Origin: Asterias rubens
Taxonomy: Eukaryota > Echinodermata > Asteroidea > Forcipulatida > Asteriidae
DNA length: 64,000 nucleotides
Direction: 5' to 3'
Assembly: GCF_902459465.1 (NCBI RefSeq)
Contig: NC_047071.1
Coordinates: forward strand, 10,932,385 to 10,996,384
The notes below the pieces were generated by a model that did not search any database, had not been told where the DNA came from, and worked only from the letters and a program-made list of their open reading frames with translations. The number at the start of each line of letters is the position of its first letter. Position 1 is the stretch's first letter. Positions 10,411 through 22,579 of this stretch are shown one piece after another. The position numbers were made by a program, and so were the translations under genes.

Positions 10411-12765
10411 CTCCACTGTTGAAGTATTAGGCATGCATATCATCTTAAAGAAGGAGAAGAAGAACAAAGAAGAACAAAACTGTTAAAATTATTTTCGACA
10501 TGTGTTGTTTTTCCCAGATGTTTATCTACTTCAAATATTATTTAGTACTGAGAATTCAAAGTTGTAAAGTGACGTAATGGGGCGTGAAGATTTTATGGTG
10601 CCAGTGTCTGGGTGCGTTTGTGTTTGATTTGAGAACACAGTCTTTTCATGTGGCGGTTTCTAAAATCCTGGTTGTTTTCCAAAGTCTGAAATTACTTGAG
10701 CATAAACAAGTTTCCTTTGTTATGTGTTGACTACGTATATGACCACAGCCAGTAGTCAACAATTAGTTGTGTTCACAGAACGATAGCCTGCCATTGTTGG
10801 TTAATTCATGTTGAGAAAACTGGCAGTTAAAACCTTCTTGTTGTTACCCCAAGAAAATAAAATCTTCACAGTGGTTCGAAATTAAATTTAAGAAATTAAA
10901 TGCCCTGCCCTTTTATCGATTCTGGGGCTGCATCGCTATGCCAAACATTTTCAGGATATTTAAATCATCCTCAGATAGTCTTTACAACATACCTCGATTT
11001 ATTGATTGTTACCCTACTTGAATATTAAACAGGCGAAGCTGAGAAGTTTCGTTTTGTATTGTTCGAGAGGCTTATGGCAAGGCGGTCTTGTATGTATACT
11101 GTCTTGTTTCTTTTGAGTCGATATATTTACGTAATTGCAGTTTGGACTCTAGAACAGACCAGGGCTGAGTTGCCCGGTTGCAAGGCATAGCTTTTGTACT
11201 GGGCCAAACTACAAGTACACACCACAATGTATTGTGCGTTCTTGTTTGCATGAACCCAAAATAATTCACAAAGTTAGACGCCGCCCATTTTTTTTTTTCT
11301 GTTGCCAAAAAGGCAAATACTGCAGCATATAAATAATAGGAAGCCACAATCACCAGTATAATGAAATGGATGATTGATCTCATAAAGTGAAGTGCAAAAC
11401 AAAAGATTTAACTTTTTTTGGTGGAGGATCACGACTCGTAGGGGGCCTATCTGTTGATGTTTGTCGTTGAAGTTGGTGTGTGTATGTGCGTGGTGGACTT
11501 AAAAGGGGGCGTGGTGACTCGAGGTCTTAAACGCACAATATGCGGAGGCATACCGCCTTCGTAATTTGATGTTCTCAGTGGGACTAGTTAAAAAAAATTC
11601 ATGGTTAAGTAAGACGTCATTGCGTGATGCGATGAGGGTTTGTCTTTTGTATGAATGGCGACCGTGAATAATGATGATCTCTTTGTTGTAATGTCTTCGC
11701 TTTATTTCATCAGACTATTGCAACACAACATGCAATGTTAAAGTTGCTGTTGATGCAATTTAGTGTTCTCTGTGTGGTGATGTCATCATTTTCTAAACTA
11801 TTGATCACTACGAAAATATTACTTGCAACATTTGTGTTTTACTTTTGGAAGAAAACAAAATGACATTAATTTGAGCGTGTATGCTAGGCGCCGAATGAAT
11901 AAAAATGAACACATGTGTTGACTTTGCAAATTGTTGTACTGGAAACGGAGCCCTTATCTGATTTCATTTTATAACCCGTTGGTTGACCTGACCCCTTCGG
12001 TTTTAACCCAGCAATGTACATGTTTCTGCAGACTACATGGGCTCATGTGGACGAAAGCTAAATAATATGTCTTGGGCTTTTGCACTTTTTAGAGAACCTA
12101 CACCATGGACAGTTTTATTTTCCTCTCCCACCCCACCCCTTGATTACACCCGTTCCTACATTGACACTGAACACCGCTTTGTGGACAGACACCAGGTGAT
12201 GATAATCCACCTTTTAGTGGTAAGCACAAAGACAAATGCTATGGGTTTGCTTAGCTAAAAGGTTAGAATCTTGTGTTTACCATGCCGCGTGGCGGTGGCC
12301 CTGTACATGTACTGGCCGACATCCTCCATTCCAACACAAAAGCTATAGCTGGCTGAGGGATTATACACAAAACGTGTGACTGTGAGCTCGCTGTGGTAAA
12401 CACGACCATACCATAATACACAGTGTCACAACACTTTGATTATTTTCATGTTTTCCAACCATGACAAGAGGAGGGAGGACGAGAGAAAACCGTGTACCTG
12501 CTCAATATATAAATATATCATTTTTAATTGCACCCTTTCCCTTAAAAACAAAATTGCAAGCTCAGAAGTGGGTGACTAGCAACCAGCCTGAGTATGGCGG
12601 GGGATTTAAAGCTTTCGCAACGATCGAACATAGTTGCGCAACCAGAAAAACAAGTCCTTTGTCTGGATTATGGATCTGATGTGCATTGAGTTTGTCCAGC
12701 AATTTCTAGCGGTTGTGAAACCATACAAGTATAAAACCAAAGACCCATGTATATACATGTACACC

Positions 12766-13159
12766 TTGAAGGCAGTGGACACTAATGGTAAATACTCAAA
12801 ATAATTATTATCATAAAACCTTTCTTGATTGCGAGTAATGGGGAGAGGTTGATAGTATAAAACATTGTGGGAAACAGCTCCCTCTGAAGTGACGTAGTGT
12901 TCGAGAAAGAAGTAATTTTCCACGAATTTGATTTCGAGAACTCAAATTTAGAATTTGAGGTCTTCGAAATCAAGCATATAAAAGCACAACTTCGTGTGAC
13001 CATGGTGTTTTTTTCTTTTATTAATATCTTGCAACAGCGACGACCAATTAAGGTCAAATTAATTTTTCACAGGTTTGTTATTTTATGCATATGTTGAGAT
13101 ACACCAAGTGAAAAGACTGGTCTTCTTTCACAATTACCAATAGTGTCCACTGCCTTTAA
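12766..13159. mobile_element. TTAA-type MITE, family 1, near full length
   Basis: Left end TTGAAGGCAGTGGACACTAA, right end ACCAATAGTGTCCACTGCCT-TTAA, and the central palindrome (CGAGAACTCAAATTTAGAAT followed by its mirror) are present. About 394 bp. The left TTAA is mutated to TTGA. No open frame of its own. Confidence 0.85.
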
Positions 13160-13747
13160 GTAGTACTAGTTGAATAATTGAAACCAACAAGGACCCATGT
13201 ACCTTCAGTATCATGAGTACTAGTTTGAAACAGTGATATGAACCAAGGAACAGAATGTTGCACCCACAGCAAAATGAATGTGACCGGACTGTTCATACAC
13301 GAGGTTTTTAGAACCACGTGTTTTGTTGTGGGCTGTCTAACTCCGTCGGTATATTACGCGCGAAGACTTGAAATGGGTTTTATGCCCATTTTTGATATCC
13401 CACTTGTTGGATGTCCCCTGTTTCGGATGTGACCCGTATGTGCCCCCCCCCCCCCACCCTTCGAGATATCGAATGTCACTCATCGTAGAAGTGGCACTGG
13501 CAACCACAAACGTTTGCAAAACGTCTGGCGATAACGCCTGCTTGTGTCAATCCATACAGGGGGCAAAGGTCAGCCGAGTTATTCAAAGTTGCTAAAGATA
13601 GCCTGTCACTCATTTTACTGCTATTAAAATCTCTTTTAAGATAAATCGATGGTATCACTGTTAATAATATTATAATTTGTTTGGTATGCTTTCATTGTTG
13701 GCAGACAGGTTGAAACACTACGCACATAAGTTGTTTTTGTATCTACC

Positions 13748-13942
13748 AGGGGCCAATTTCATATGACTGCTTAAAGCGCAATTAAAGAGCAGCTTTAGCA
13801 CAACAAAATTATGCTCATACAAGAATAAGGTTTCCAGTCAAAATACCATATCCTTTGTACCATTTGTGTATGGTATCCTGCTTGTTTCTGCTATCACAAA
13901 ACATGTTTAGTATAAGCAGCGCTATGAAATTGGGGGCCCTGT
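13748..13942. mobile_element. MITE-like repeat with GGGGCCAATTTCAT termini
   Basis: Starts AGGGGCCAATTTCATA and ends TATGAAATTGGGGGCCCT, an inverted terminal pair of about 17 bp. The interior has GCTGCTTAAAGC-like words. Related copies at 14688-14826, 31200-31390 and 32459-33000. Confidence 0.6.
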
Positions 13943-14415
13943 TTAATTGGAGACTTGCTATGAGGGGCCAAAGTTATTTTTAGTTGTTTGCGAAACGCAA
14001 GTGATTTACACAAAGACTTTATATCAGTACACAAAATGAAGGAAACATGTCTGAAGAAACAAAAAAATACTGGCGAACTATGAATAAACCTTGACCCATA
14101 CGACCGCGAAGTTAACCAAAAGACACAGGAGCCCACACTTCAAATGCCTATGACCTGGCTGCCACGCCCCCCACTCTATCCATATCACCAACACACGGTG
14201 ACACGAACAAAGAAATGGCTCTAGAAATAACTGCGGGCCGCACGTGCTTGCGTATAATAGTAGTACATTATTTTCAAACCTGGCTCGACTTTTTGGCACT
14301 GACTTTTTAAAACCTCTTACGATTAAATTAAAGATAACTTCGTGTTTTGGGGTTGTTTTGAAGCAATTGTTTTTAGTTGAGGAAGTTTATTGAAAGAATT
14401 TCTCTTTTTTTTATT

Positions 14416-14483
14416 TGGGCACAACTTGGGCAAACCATGGATGCAAATGCTTACATCCATGGGTTGCCCAAGTTGTGCCCAAA
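14416..14483. repeat. Strong short hairpin (30-bp arms)
   Basis: The arm TTTGGGCACAACTTGGGCAA-ACCATGGATG pairs with CATCCATGGGTTGCCCAAGT-TGTGCCCAAA with one mismatch and an 8-10 nt loop. Size and loop resemble a microRNA precursor, but no known mature microRNA was recognised. A young foldback repeat is at least as likely. Confidence 0.65.
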
Positions 14484-14500
14484 CAATTCTACTATGTGTA

Positions 14501-14664
14501 GGATTTGAAACTTTGAAACTTTGCATGATGGAAATACGATATTATAGAAAGGTTTGCGGTAACACCATGTAATGACTATCTCTAGTGAGTTGGGGTGGTT
14601 CTGAAAAGAACCGTTGGTTTCAACTCGACGTTTCGATCAGTATGCTCTGATCGTCTTCTGGAGA
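14501..14664. mobile_element. Dispersed element flanked by 16-bp direct repeats
   Basis: AATTCTACTATGTGTA occurs at 14485-14500 and again at 14665-14680 and brackets a 164-bp segment. That segment contains GGTTTGCGGTAACACCATGT, GGTTCTGAAAAGAACC, CAACTCGACGTTTCGATCAG and GCTCTGATCGTCTTCTGGAG. The same words occur near 1715-1830, 7210-7350 and, in reverse order and strand, 40180-40270. A long target duplication would suit a retroelement, but it could be internal to a tandem repeat unit. Confidence 0.5.
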
Positions 14665-14687
14665 AATTCTACTATGTGTAACGAACG

Positions 14688-14826
14688 GGGCCCAATTTCA
14701 TATTTTTCTTTGCTTGGCAAAAATTGAGTGCGACACCAGGTACAATCTTTTTTTTTTGTGAAGCAAAACTTCTCTTTGCTTAGCAAGTTTGTGTTCTTAC
14801 AGGCTTTATGTGATTGGGGCCTGGTC
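14688..14826. repeat. GGGCCCAATTTCAT family repeat
   Basis: Begins GGGCCCAATTTCATA, has CTTTGCTTGGCAAAA and TTGCTTAGCAAG words, and ends GATTGGGGCCT. Same family as 13748-13942. Confidence 0.5.
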
Positions 14827-17039
14827 AGAGCTGTTGATGTAAAGCTACGATTTCTTCATTGTTTCTTGAAGTTTTGAGAAACAGCCCACCTTCCTGTGGG
14901 GCATTTACCTGTGCCACTTCCCCTGGCATCTTATATTATATACCACCTTTCTTGTTCTTTTTCACGTTTGTTTGTTGGCTGTTACCATGCTTTGTTAAAC
15001 TTCCTTTAGCTGGCCGTAAAAATACGCCGGGGCCAGGCGTAGCTTATTACTTGCTGTTCACTCCCCAAACACCAAAGTTCAAAAAGGAGAAACCAGTGCC
15101 GAACAAAGAACCCCCAAACTGGCCCATGCACGTTTCACGATGTTGTGCCTGACCAATAAAAAAACTGCGGTGGAGAAAAGATCAACAAGGTCGCGTGTCG
15201 TGTGCACCTGTTGCATGATGTGTACATACCCCTGAAATGATCCAAATCCTTGCAGTTGCGACTGATAAGAGTCTGGAGAAAAAAAAAATAGTATACACGT
15301 ACTTTGAGATGTTTTCCGTTTCACGGACACACCTGTTGGGTCGGTTTTAGACCCAAATTGCCCGCGATAAGAGAGCGTCTTTTTGTCGGATTCACCTTTT
15401 TATCTCCATTTACTGATCCTGAGTTAAGAACCAAAATTTAACTCAATTTAACTCAATTTCAGGAGGGTGTAATTTAATATGACGAGAAAGATATTTCAAA
15501 TACTTCCTGAATCATGAGATTACTGGATCTGAACTTTTGATCGTTTTTTTTTCTTCTCACAAATGCCTGTAGAAAGTGTCGACTAGAAATCACTCGTCAA
15601 AACAAAAGAGGAAGTTTTGAAATGTCTGGTGTTGAAAGATTCATGGCAACAGCGAGGCTCACTTGGATCATTTTCTTTCATCGTGAATATTCTGTCAAGA
15701 CTGTTGGCTTTCCTTGAAAAAGTTACACCAGTTGGGTCTATATGCCTACATGTTCAGACAAGTTTTGTCAGCCACTCACAACCCCCAATAACCCTTCGAT
15801 ATTAACAAAGAACTATACATGGTTTAAGGTTGTACAAACTAAAACGAAGGACGCTATTGTTCACCATTGTTTACCTGTAGAATACTTGAGGAAAATAATG
15901 TTTGGTTTTGATTTTCTTTGAGGGCTGTGCGAGGGGAACAACGGGAGTGGATTTGTGGAACGTAATTTGGGGGTTAATGCATGCATGGCAGGTGTGCCGT
16001 GGCACGTGGCAGGGAGTTGCAGACAAAACCACGGCGCGTTCTACAGGTTGTGCCCTTTGTTCCACTCAGTACACCTGCCACGCTACTGGGGCCGATTTTG
16101 GGATTTTTGTATTGTGAACTCACAGACTTTGATCTTTTCTTCTGAGCTGGACTCATTAGGATTTTTTTTTTATGAAGGCTCTCGGCCTTTTTAGTGGTTT
16201 TCCTTTGTAGTGGAAATCGCTTTTATAAGCAGTTGTTAGTAGAAATACAGCAGTGTTGTTATATTGGAGCTGCTCGCGTGCGAGTAGTGAAATTATCCAT
16301 TATTTCATTGTTGTGGCTTTGTGGGCCTGGAAACCACAACTAGGATTTGTCAATTTATTCAGTAGACTGAAAATAGTCGGAGCCTTATTAAGTGGCCTCC
16401 CATGGGTTTACGAAACTCTCCTTAAGAAGTTCAACCATTGTATTTGTTTTTCTTTCCTTACAAGTGAAGTTAGTTTTCTTTTTTTAAAACAAGCTTACCC
16501 CTATACACACGCCTCTGGCACGTTCAATACAAACCCAGAGAATTCACCTTTATTTTGATGTGACCTCTTTATTATAGCCCATTCTTAAGCAGTCTCCAAA
16601 CGTTGGCAATCTTTCAAAAATAGCTTCTGAGAGGGTTGACGGGGTCAGTTTTGTTGAACTTCGGGCAAGTGTGCCGCATGTGCTATATAATTGAGTCACG
16701 ACAGTTTGAGGTTTCGTTCCTTTGTGCAAAGAGAAGTTGTGGGGGAAAATAGTGAGGCCTGGTTGGAGTTTTATCATTTTGAGAGGGTATATAGCCAAAA
16801 CAGGCCAATGCAAAGGGCACTTCCATTTAAAGTCCAAATGAAACTTTTCAAGGGGTACCAAGGCCAAGACCAGTAGTTAAGAGAGGCAGTGGCTTCTGTG
16901 TATTTCCAGGCATTTGTTTTGTTTAGATACATGACACACCCCTATATACAAGCAAACATCAGTACCCCCCCCCCCCCCACCCCCGGTCCAATTATTGTCT
17001 TTGCACCGATCAGGCCTGATACTTGGTGCCTTTGAAATG

Positions 17040-17875
17040 CTCCATTAAGAAATGTACAATTTCCTCATGGGGGGGGGGGGGGGTGCCCCCTTTTACCGCG
17101 AAGAAAATGCCTTGGTGCCCTTGCCCTCTCAAAAACGAAGCATACATGCCTGTCTGTAGGCAGCGTTTATAAACCCAACGTCAAAGTTGACAGAGCAGCA
17201 CATTATGTCTTTAAGAAACTAAAGCCTTGAAGATCTCAACTTGAGATCTGACGTCCTCAAGACAGCCCTGCCCTTGCTTGTTTTGTCTTCTTTCTTTTGA
17301 CAAGCATGAAGCACACATTTGAGGATGTACACTGTGGCCGCTCCCAGAGGGCAAAGGGTTAACCCATTGTAATCCCGGCAGCAGAGCCATTTATCAAATA
17401 TCCCTAGTCTAATTGCCTGTAATAATAACTTCCTGTGATAAGTTAGCTAGATTGTTAGTGAAGGGTGTAGTTCCCTTCCTGAAGTACTGGCCACTAAGGG
17501 TTGGGAGGATATCTGAGATCTAGATCTGCAATGCATAATACAAGAGAGGGGGGGGGGGGGGGTTGCTATACAGCCAAGGGGGTGTGCCTAGGTAGAGGGG
17601 ACTTCAAGTTGACTGCTAAATCCCACACCCAATCTATTTTTTTGCGAACAGCATTTCTAACGCAAATCAGAGTCACACCCATTTTATTACGTAAATGCCT
17701 TTGTGCCGGCCTGAAACTTCACGGAGCCAACAAAGGCGCATGCCCCCTTGTCATTGCCTTGATACACTTGAAATACTCCAGCAGAAATTTACAATTAATT
17801 CTTCATAGGGTGCATTTTACCATTAATGAGAAAATGCCTTGGTGCCCTTTCAAAAATGAAGCATACGGGCCTGAT
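17040..17875. repeat. Pair of related segments, G-run / TGCCTTGGTGCCC type
   Basis: 17040-17155 and 17757-17875 share GAAAT(G/A)CTCCA, AGAAAT.TACAATT, TTTTACC, GAAAATGCCTTGGTGCCC, AAAA(C/T)GAAGCATAC and GGCCTG-like ends. They are separated by about 700 bp. Polymorphic-looking G and C runs lie at 16966-16984, 17070-17085 and 17550-17562. Confidence 0.5.
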
Positions 17876-17998
17876 TGAGTATTAGCCTGCATGTGTTGAG
17901 TTTTTGTCTTGTTTTTTTCTCCATACACAGTTTGGATTTGATACGAAATCTCATAATTAATTTATGCTCCCTCTGTTTTTGTTTCATTCTTGTTTTAG

Positions 17999-18270
17999 GT
18001 GAGAGACCATTCCCCTGCACATGGCCCGAATGCTGTAAGAGGTTTGCCCGGTCCGACGAGCTGGCCCGCCACTACCGCACACACACCGGCGAGAAGAGGT
18101 TCTGCTGCCCTCTGTGCGAGAAACGCTTCATGCGCAGTGACCACCTGATGAAGCATGCCAGACGTCACGCCAACTTCCACCCCAGCCTCTTGAAGCGCCC
18201 TCGCAGTATGGCTGGCTCGCTCAGTGACGACAGCAGATCGGCGAACTCCAGCCCCGTCAATTCCCCGTGA
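17999..18270 (+). CDS. KLF9/13-like: Kruppel-like factor (KLF9/13/14/16 type), exon 2: zinc fingers 2 and 3
   Basis: Completes the protein that starts at 8482. Seen: acceptor TTTTAG (ends 17998). The Gly codon of the HTGERP linker is rebuilt across the junction (G + GT). Zinc finger 2 has C196, C201, H214 and H218, with the KLF recognition pattern RSDELARH. Zinc finger 3 has C226, C229, H242 and H246 (C-x2-C, x12, H-x3-H), with RSDHLMKH. Both linkers are canonical TGE(K/R). The tail [10 protein letters not shown] is the C-terminal continuation found after finger 3 in KLF9/13-type proteins. It is followed by a Ser-rich end (residues 257-279) and TGA at 18268-18270. All metal ligands are present, so the protein should be functional. 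G+C is clearly higher than in the flanks, as expected for a constrained exon. Confidence 0.95.
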
Positions 18271-20500
18271 ATTGTATGAACATTTGTATGATGTGAACCA
18301 TTTGTATACCTCATCATCCACGAGAAAATTCACATGACTCTTGTGATGGGAGTTTCTCTCAATTGCTGCACTTTTGGATTAAATCTTATTGACTTGTTTG
18401 TTTTTTATTTATTACTTTTTCGATTTTTTTATTTTTTTCCGTTTGTTTAATAATCGGAGCAGACTACCAGATGAATTTCCTTTATACCTTACATTTTGTA
18501 TAGGGATGCTCAGGAACCATGCGAAATAATGTTTCAATGAAAAGGCTGAAGAAAGAATTGGTGAAAATAATTGTTACAGATTTATTGTGAGGAATAGTTT
18601 GCCTGGAAGTAACTGCTTCCAAGCGAACTTCCAGATGTTATGGCAACATCTGGTTTGTTAAAATTTTCGGGTCAGTTTTGTTTTTTTATCTGCGAATTTA
18701 AGGTTGGAGATTTTACCCTTTTGGTCTGCTTCTTACGCAAGTGGTCTCTAAGACAGATTATGTGGTTTGCCGGCTTCTAATTTTTGTAAATCACTTAACT
18801 TTAACAACCTTTGCAAAGACAAAGAACTAGTACAGAAAACCCGTAAAACTTTCTTTGGAAATGGTCTTCTTTCAGCGCATCCACCAAAAACGCACGTAAA
18901 CAAAAACAATCTTTAAAGTTGCATTTTATTAAGTATAGCTTGTAAGTGTGATGTTACATTATTGGTTTAGTGTTAAGTTGGTTATAGTTGTTTATGCCTG
19001 GTTTGCTAGTTGAGATGTAAAGGTTGAAGGATGACCACCAAAACTTAAGCTAGTCGGGTTATAACCATTGTGACGCACTAATCTCATCTGATAAGGAGCT
19101 GTAGTTCTGAAACTGCAAGGGGGTGAGGTTCCTTTTTGTGATACATCACCCCCGTAGTTTTCCCCAAGCACGAGTTATACGAATGTAGAAATGGTGACAC
19201 TCTTAAAGGTGTAGTTGTTGACCAACATCTCTCAAAGCCAACGCTCCTTAAGATCCATCCAAAAGAGATTTACACATGGTTGACCTGCAAGTTTACACTA
19301 TAAAAACCTCTGGGTCAAAATCGATCCGGGTCTTATGGGACCTGACCCATTTGATTTCTTGGTCAGGCTGACCCAGAAATCGGTGAATCAATTTGAATTT
19401 TGACTAGGATTCTGCGTCAGTTTGACCCCCCTTAGGTCCATGTGTGATCCAGATCAGATTAATTTTGACCCAAGAGGTTTGATAGAGTTTCCTTCAAAAA
19501 TGATTTCCTGACCAAGTTTAATTTGTGTGGTAAGAGTTATCTATTGTATTCGTATGTAAGTTTTTAAGGTTGGGATACCGATGTTTTTTAAAACTGCTGT
19601 GTTGATATTATAACGTACTCTAGTCCCATTTTTAAGTGTGATGTGTGTAATGGGACACTTTCCAACGCTAGGTGGCAGCAGACTTACAGGGTAGATTTCC
19701 ACTGTTTACGTAGTTCTGAACATGTCCATACTTCTGAAAACAATGGCTTTACCTGGTAAGTCTGCTGCCATCTATCGTCCCAGAAAGTCTCCTACTGTTT
19801 GCACTGTTATGAGTCAGAATTGCAAAATTCATACTATTTATTCTGGGTGTTTCATTCGTAAACGAATGTAAAAATGTAAAGTTGGGCTACCGCACAAAAG
19901 ACGTGGTACAGGATTACTAAACAATCCGAAGACGAGAGAATTTGTCATTGTTAAAATTATGTTGTCAAATAGCAGATGATAATTTTAAAATGCAAATTAT
20001 TAGTTCAACGAGCCTGTGCCTTTAAGATGATTATGAAATTCGTTTGGTCTGTAAACTACACAGCTATAATATAAAGTTATAATTTAACAGTTTCATGACT
20101 TTTTATCGTTTTCATTCGAAATTTTCACGTGATTAATTATTGTGTTTTGTCGAAGAACACTAGTTGTGTTTTAAAGTGCACGTCATACGTTTCCGAAAAG
20201 AGCAGGGACAAAAAAAAGTGACTCAAGAAGTGTACTTTTCAATAATGTACAATGTAAATAGTGTTGTAATATTTAAACCATATAATCTATATATAATCTA
20301 TATTTTAGAGTTTAATATACTGGTGTAGGGTTGAATTAACGTTGATTTTGTTTTTGTTGTGAGTTTTAGAGTCTATGTACCCTGAAACTGGTTTTCGGCC
20401 TCATGTTGTAAGATATTAAGTTATTTGTTTGTTTTGGTTTATGACAGTAATAATACACCAAATTCTCAGATGGTACTCTCATCAAAAAATTAATTGGAAA
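18271..20500 (+). other. Probable KLF 3'UTR and downstream region
   Basis: A/T-rich, no coding signal. An ATTAAA variant poly(A) signal is at 18378-18383, only about 110 bp after the stop. No canonical AATAAA stands out further on, so the true 3' end is unknown. 19300-19480 is rich in GGGTCA/TGACCC words, similar in style to the satellite at 38.7 kb and to 53.4-53.8 kb. Confidence 0.35.
19650..19795. repeat. Inverted repeat with CTCF-like GGTGGCAGCAGACTTAC arms
   Basis: The left arm contains CGCTAGGTGGCAGCAGACTT (19666-19685). The right arm contains AAGTCTGCTGCCATCTATCG (19758-19777), its near-complement. GGGACACTTTCC on the left and AGAAAGTCTCC on the right extend the symmetry. The core CTAGGTGGCAG resembles the CTCF recognition core; binding is not shown. 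Confidence 0.5.
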
Positions 20501-20729
20501 AGATGCCGAATATGTGACCATCAATTGGCATTATTTATCAAGACACTATTGTGGCAGCGACCGTGAGCGGCTACGACTCTGGCTTGATCATGAGGTGAAC
20601 CAGCGTTATACTCGTCGCCACAAAATAAGCCAGAGCCGCCAAATGTTGACTTCCGGGTCGCATTGGGTGGACAAAGTTGTCAGATTTTGCATCTTTTTCC
20701 AAAAAAATGAATCATGCCGTCTCACAAGT

Positions 20730-20853
20730 TCAGGGTGCTTTTTGGCGGTCGTAGTCAATAACTGTTTCGGTTAACTTGCCCATTTGCTACGCACTTATCA
20801 GTGACCACCGACTGAAACAGTTATTGGTTTCAGCCGCCAAAACGCATCCCTGA
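20730..20853. mobile_element. Short inverted-repeat element (CCGCCAAAACGCA ends)
   Basis: TCAGGGTGCTTTTTGGCGG at the left is mirrored by CCGCCAAAACGCATCCCTGA at the right. The inner arms AATAACTGTTTCGGT and ACTGAAACAGTTATT are also complementary. A related element is at 42379-42521. Confidence 0.6.
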
Positions 20854-22056
20854 TTTTTGAATTTAACTCGGGCAGAAGTATAACTTCTATTAATTGGGCA
20901 ACATGAGCTCATGTTTCTTTGAACAATTAACTCAAACACTCGAAAGGTTTTTATGAGACTGATTGAAAACTAAGGGACGCGACAGGAATTAGATTAAGTT
21001 CTCTTCCACAAAGTACCTTCATTTTACTTAAATATTTATGCGTGTCGAGCAGATTTAGAATGAATAGTTTAAAATGCTTAATATTTTCAGGTATTTGCGT
21101 CAAGCAGGGCACCACCACAAATTACATTGTATCTTTTGTTTTCTTTTCATTTTCCTTCAAAAAATTATATTTCTTTGAGTTTGAAGGTAATTGATTTAAA
21201 AATATAGAAACGTCGAGAAGTTTTTCAGTAAAAGAATTGTAATTAATTATTGATCGTTCTTCCTCGTGAGATCAAAATTTAAAATATATATATTTATTAC
21301 CATTTTTGTAGATAAAAGTATGCTTTGTAGATAAGTATTAATCTTTAACACTGTTCATAACCTGTATTTTTAATTGATTAATTATATTTTGAAAACAAAT
21401 GGAAAGAGCTGGAATATTTTTTTTTGTGAGATGAGAGAGGAGGTGTCTATTGAAAACGGTGCAGAAGCAACGTAAAAAATTGCCAATTGGAAGTGGTGGA
21501 GTGGTGCAGACTAGAGTTGAAATGAATGGAAAGAGAACAAAATAAAAGACAAAGCAAAGACAACAAAATTACATTATTCGTTTACCATGGTTTTCTTTTG
21601 ATGAGTGATATTGTAATAATTATTCGTTTAGCTAATTATTTTGTTAAGCTTGTGGTCAATAACTGCAATGTGGACGAGCTGAGTTCCGTTTTAAAAGGGG
21701 CCTTTTGTTGGGGGTGGGAGATTGGGGTGCCGCAGCCATTTGAATTGAGGTTGAGCTTTTCAATGAAACTTGAGCTGTTGAATAATTTTTCTGTGCTCCG
21801 TGCTTCCAACGTTTTAATGAGATAAACTTGGCTTTAAAGTCACGGTCCTAGTTGGCTTGGAAATGGGAGGGATGCCTCAAAGAAAGTTGCAGCATGGAGG
21901 TAGGTTAATACCTCTTCCCCCTTGCGAGACGGTTTGGGGAAAAGCCTATCGGGGTGTTTTTTCCCAGCAAAAATTACCTACCAAAATAATTTGAAAACAA
22001 ATCTGAACATGAGTTTTCTGAAAATATTTGATTGGCTGATTGACTTTAAATGTATG
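20854..22056. other. A/T-rich intergenic DNA
   Basis: No gene, splice-site pair or clear repeat recognised between the KLF downstream region and the CpG-rich element. Confidence 0.4.
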
Positions 22057-22579
22057 CCGGTGTCGGATGCAATTGTGTCCGCCATGCAATACTGTCCGCT
22101 CCGGACACTTTTGCATAATATGCAATCGTGTCCGGGGCTATGGGAAAACCGTCCGGCGGACATGTACCTGACTGTACATGGGATTGTATGTGCGCGCGCA
22201 GCGAGCGTGCAAGCACCATAGATATGGCATGCACTGAACCTAATAATGCAGCCTGAATATTCACGGTTTTTTTTATGATTGCACTAGCGAATACCCAACT
22301 GCCGAACATTCCAATGCATGACATGCACTTGACTTCTTGTTAAAAAAAATGGCGAACAACGTGTTCCGGGGTGTTCCGTCGACCAAGGGCGTTTAGTTTA
22401 CTTCAAGGACGGTTTTGCACGGGGGCGGACACAACTGCATATGCAATGTGTGCGGGCGGACACAATTGCATTATGCAGCAGCGTTGCACTATATGCATTG
22501 CACTATGCAAAACCGTCCGGCGGACATTATTGCATATGGAATAGTGTCCTCCGGGAGTATTGCACAGAGCTGCACCGGC
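22057..22579. mobile_element. CpG-rich inverted-repeat element (TGCAATTGTGTCCG family), second copy
   Basis: The left end CCGGTGTCGGATGCAATTG is the reverse complement of the right end of the 4907-5803 copy. The unique middle (ATACCCAACTGCCGAAC, ATGACATGCACTTGACTT, AAAAATGGCGAAC, GTCGACCAAGGGCG) matches that copy in reverse. CCGTCCGGCGGACA palindromes occur at about 22148 and 22511. It lies about 330 bp upstream of the LRR gene start. Confidence 0.65.

Larger units (their letters stand above)
9050..17998 (+). other. KLF intron 1 (8949 bp), repeat-rich
   Basis: Phase-1 intron, donor GTAAGA, acceptor TTGTTTTAG. It holds an inverted repeat (9297-9414), a duplicated C-rich segment (10117-10250 and 10285-10410), a MITE (12766-13159), a GGGCC-type repeat (13748-13942), a strong hairpin (14416-14483), a GGTTTGCGGTAACACCATGT element (14501-14664), a GGGCCC-type repeat (14688-14826) and two related C/G-run segments (17040-17155, 17757-17875). 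No other gene seen inside. Confidence 0.85.

Noticed and set aside
14600..14663. Possible hammerhead ribozyme around CTGATCGAAACGTCG (minus strand)
   Set aside because: The catalytic CUGAUGA core is not present as such and the three stems cannot be drawn.
15955..16194. Overlapping open frames near 15.9-16.2 kb
   Set aside because: Short, no splice-flanked continuation, low protein likeness, and inside the KLF intron.
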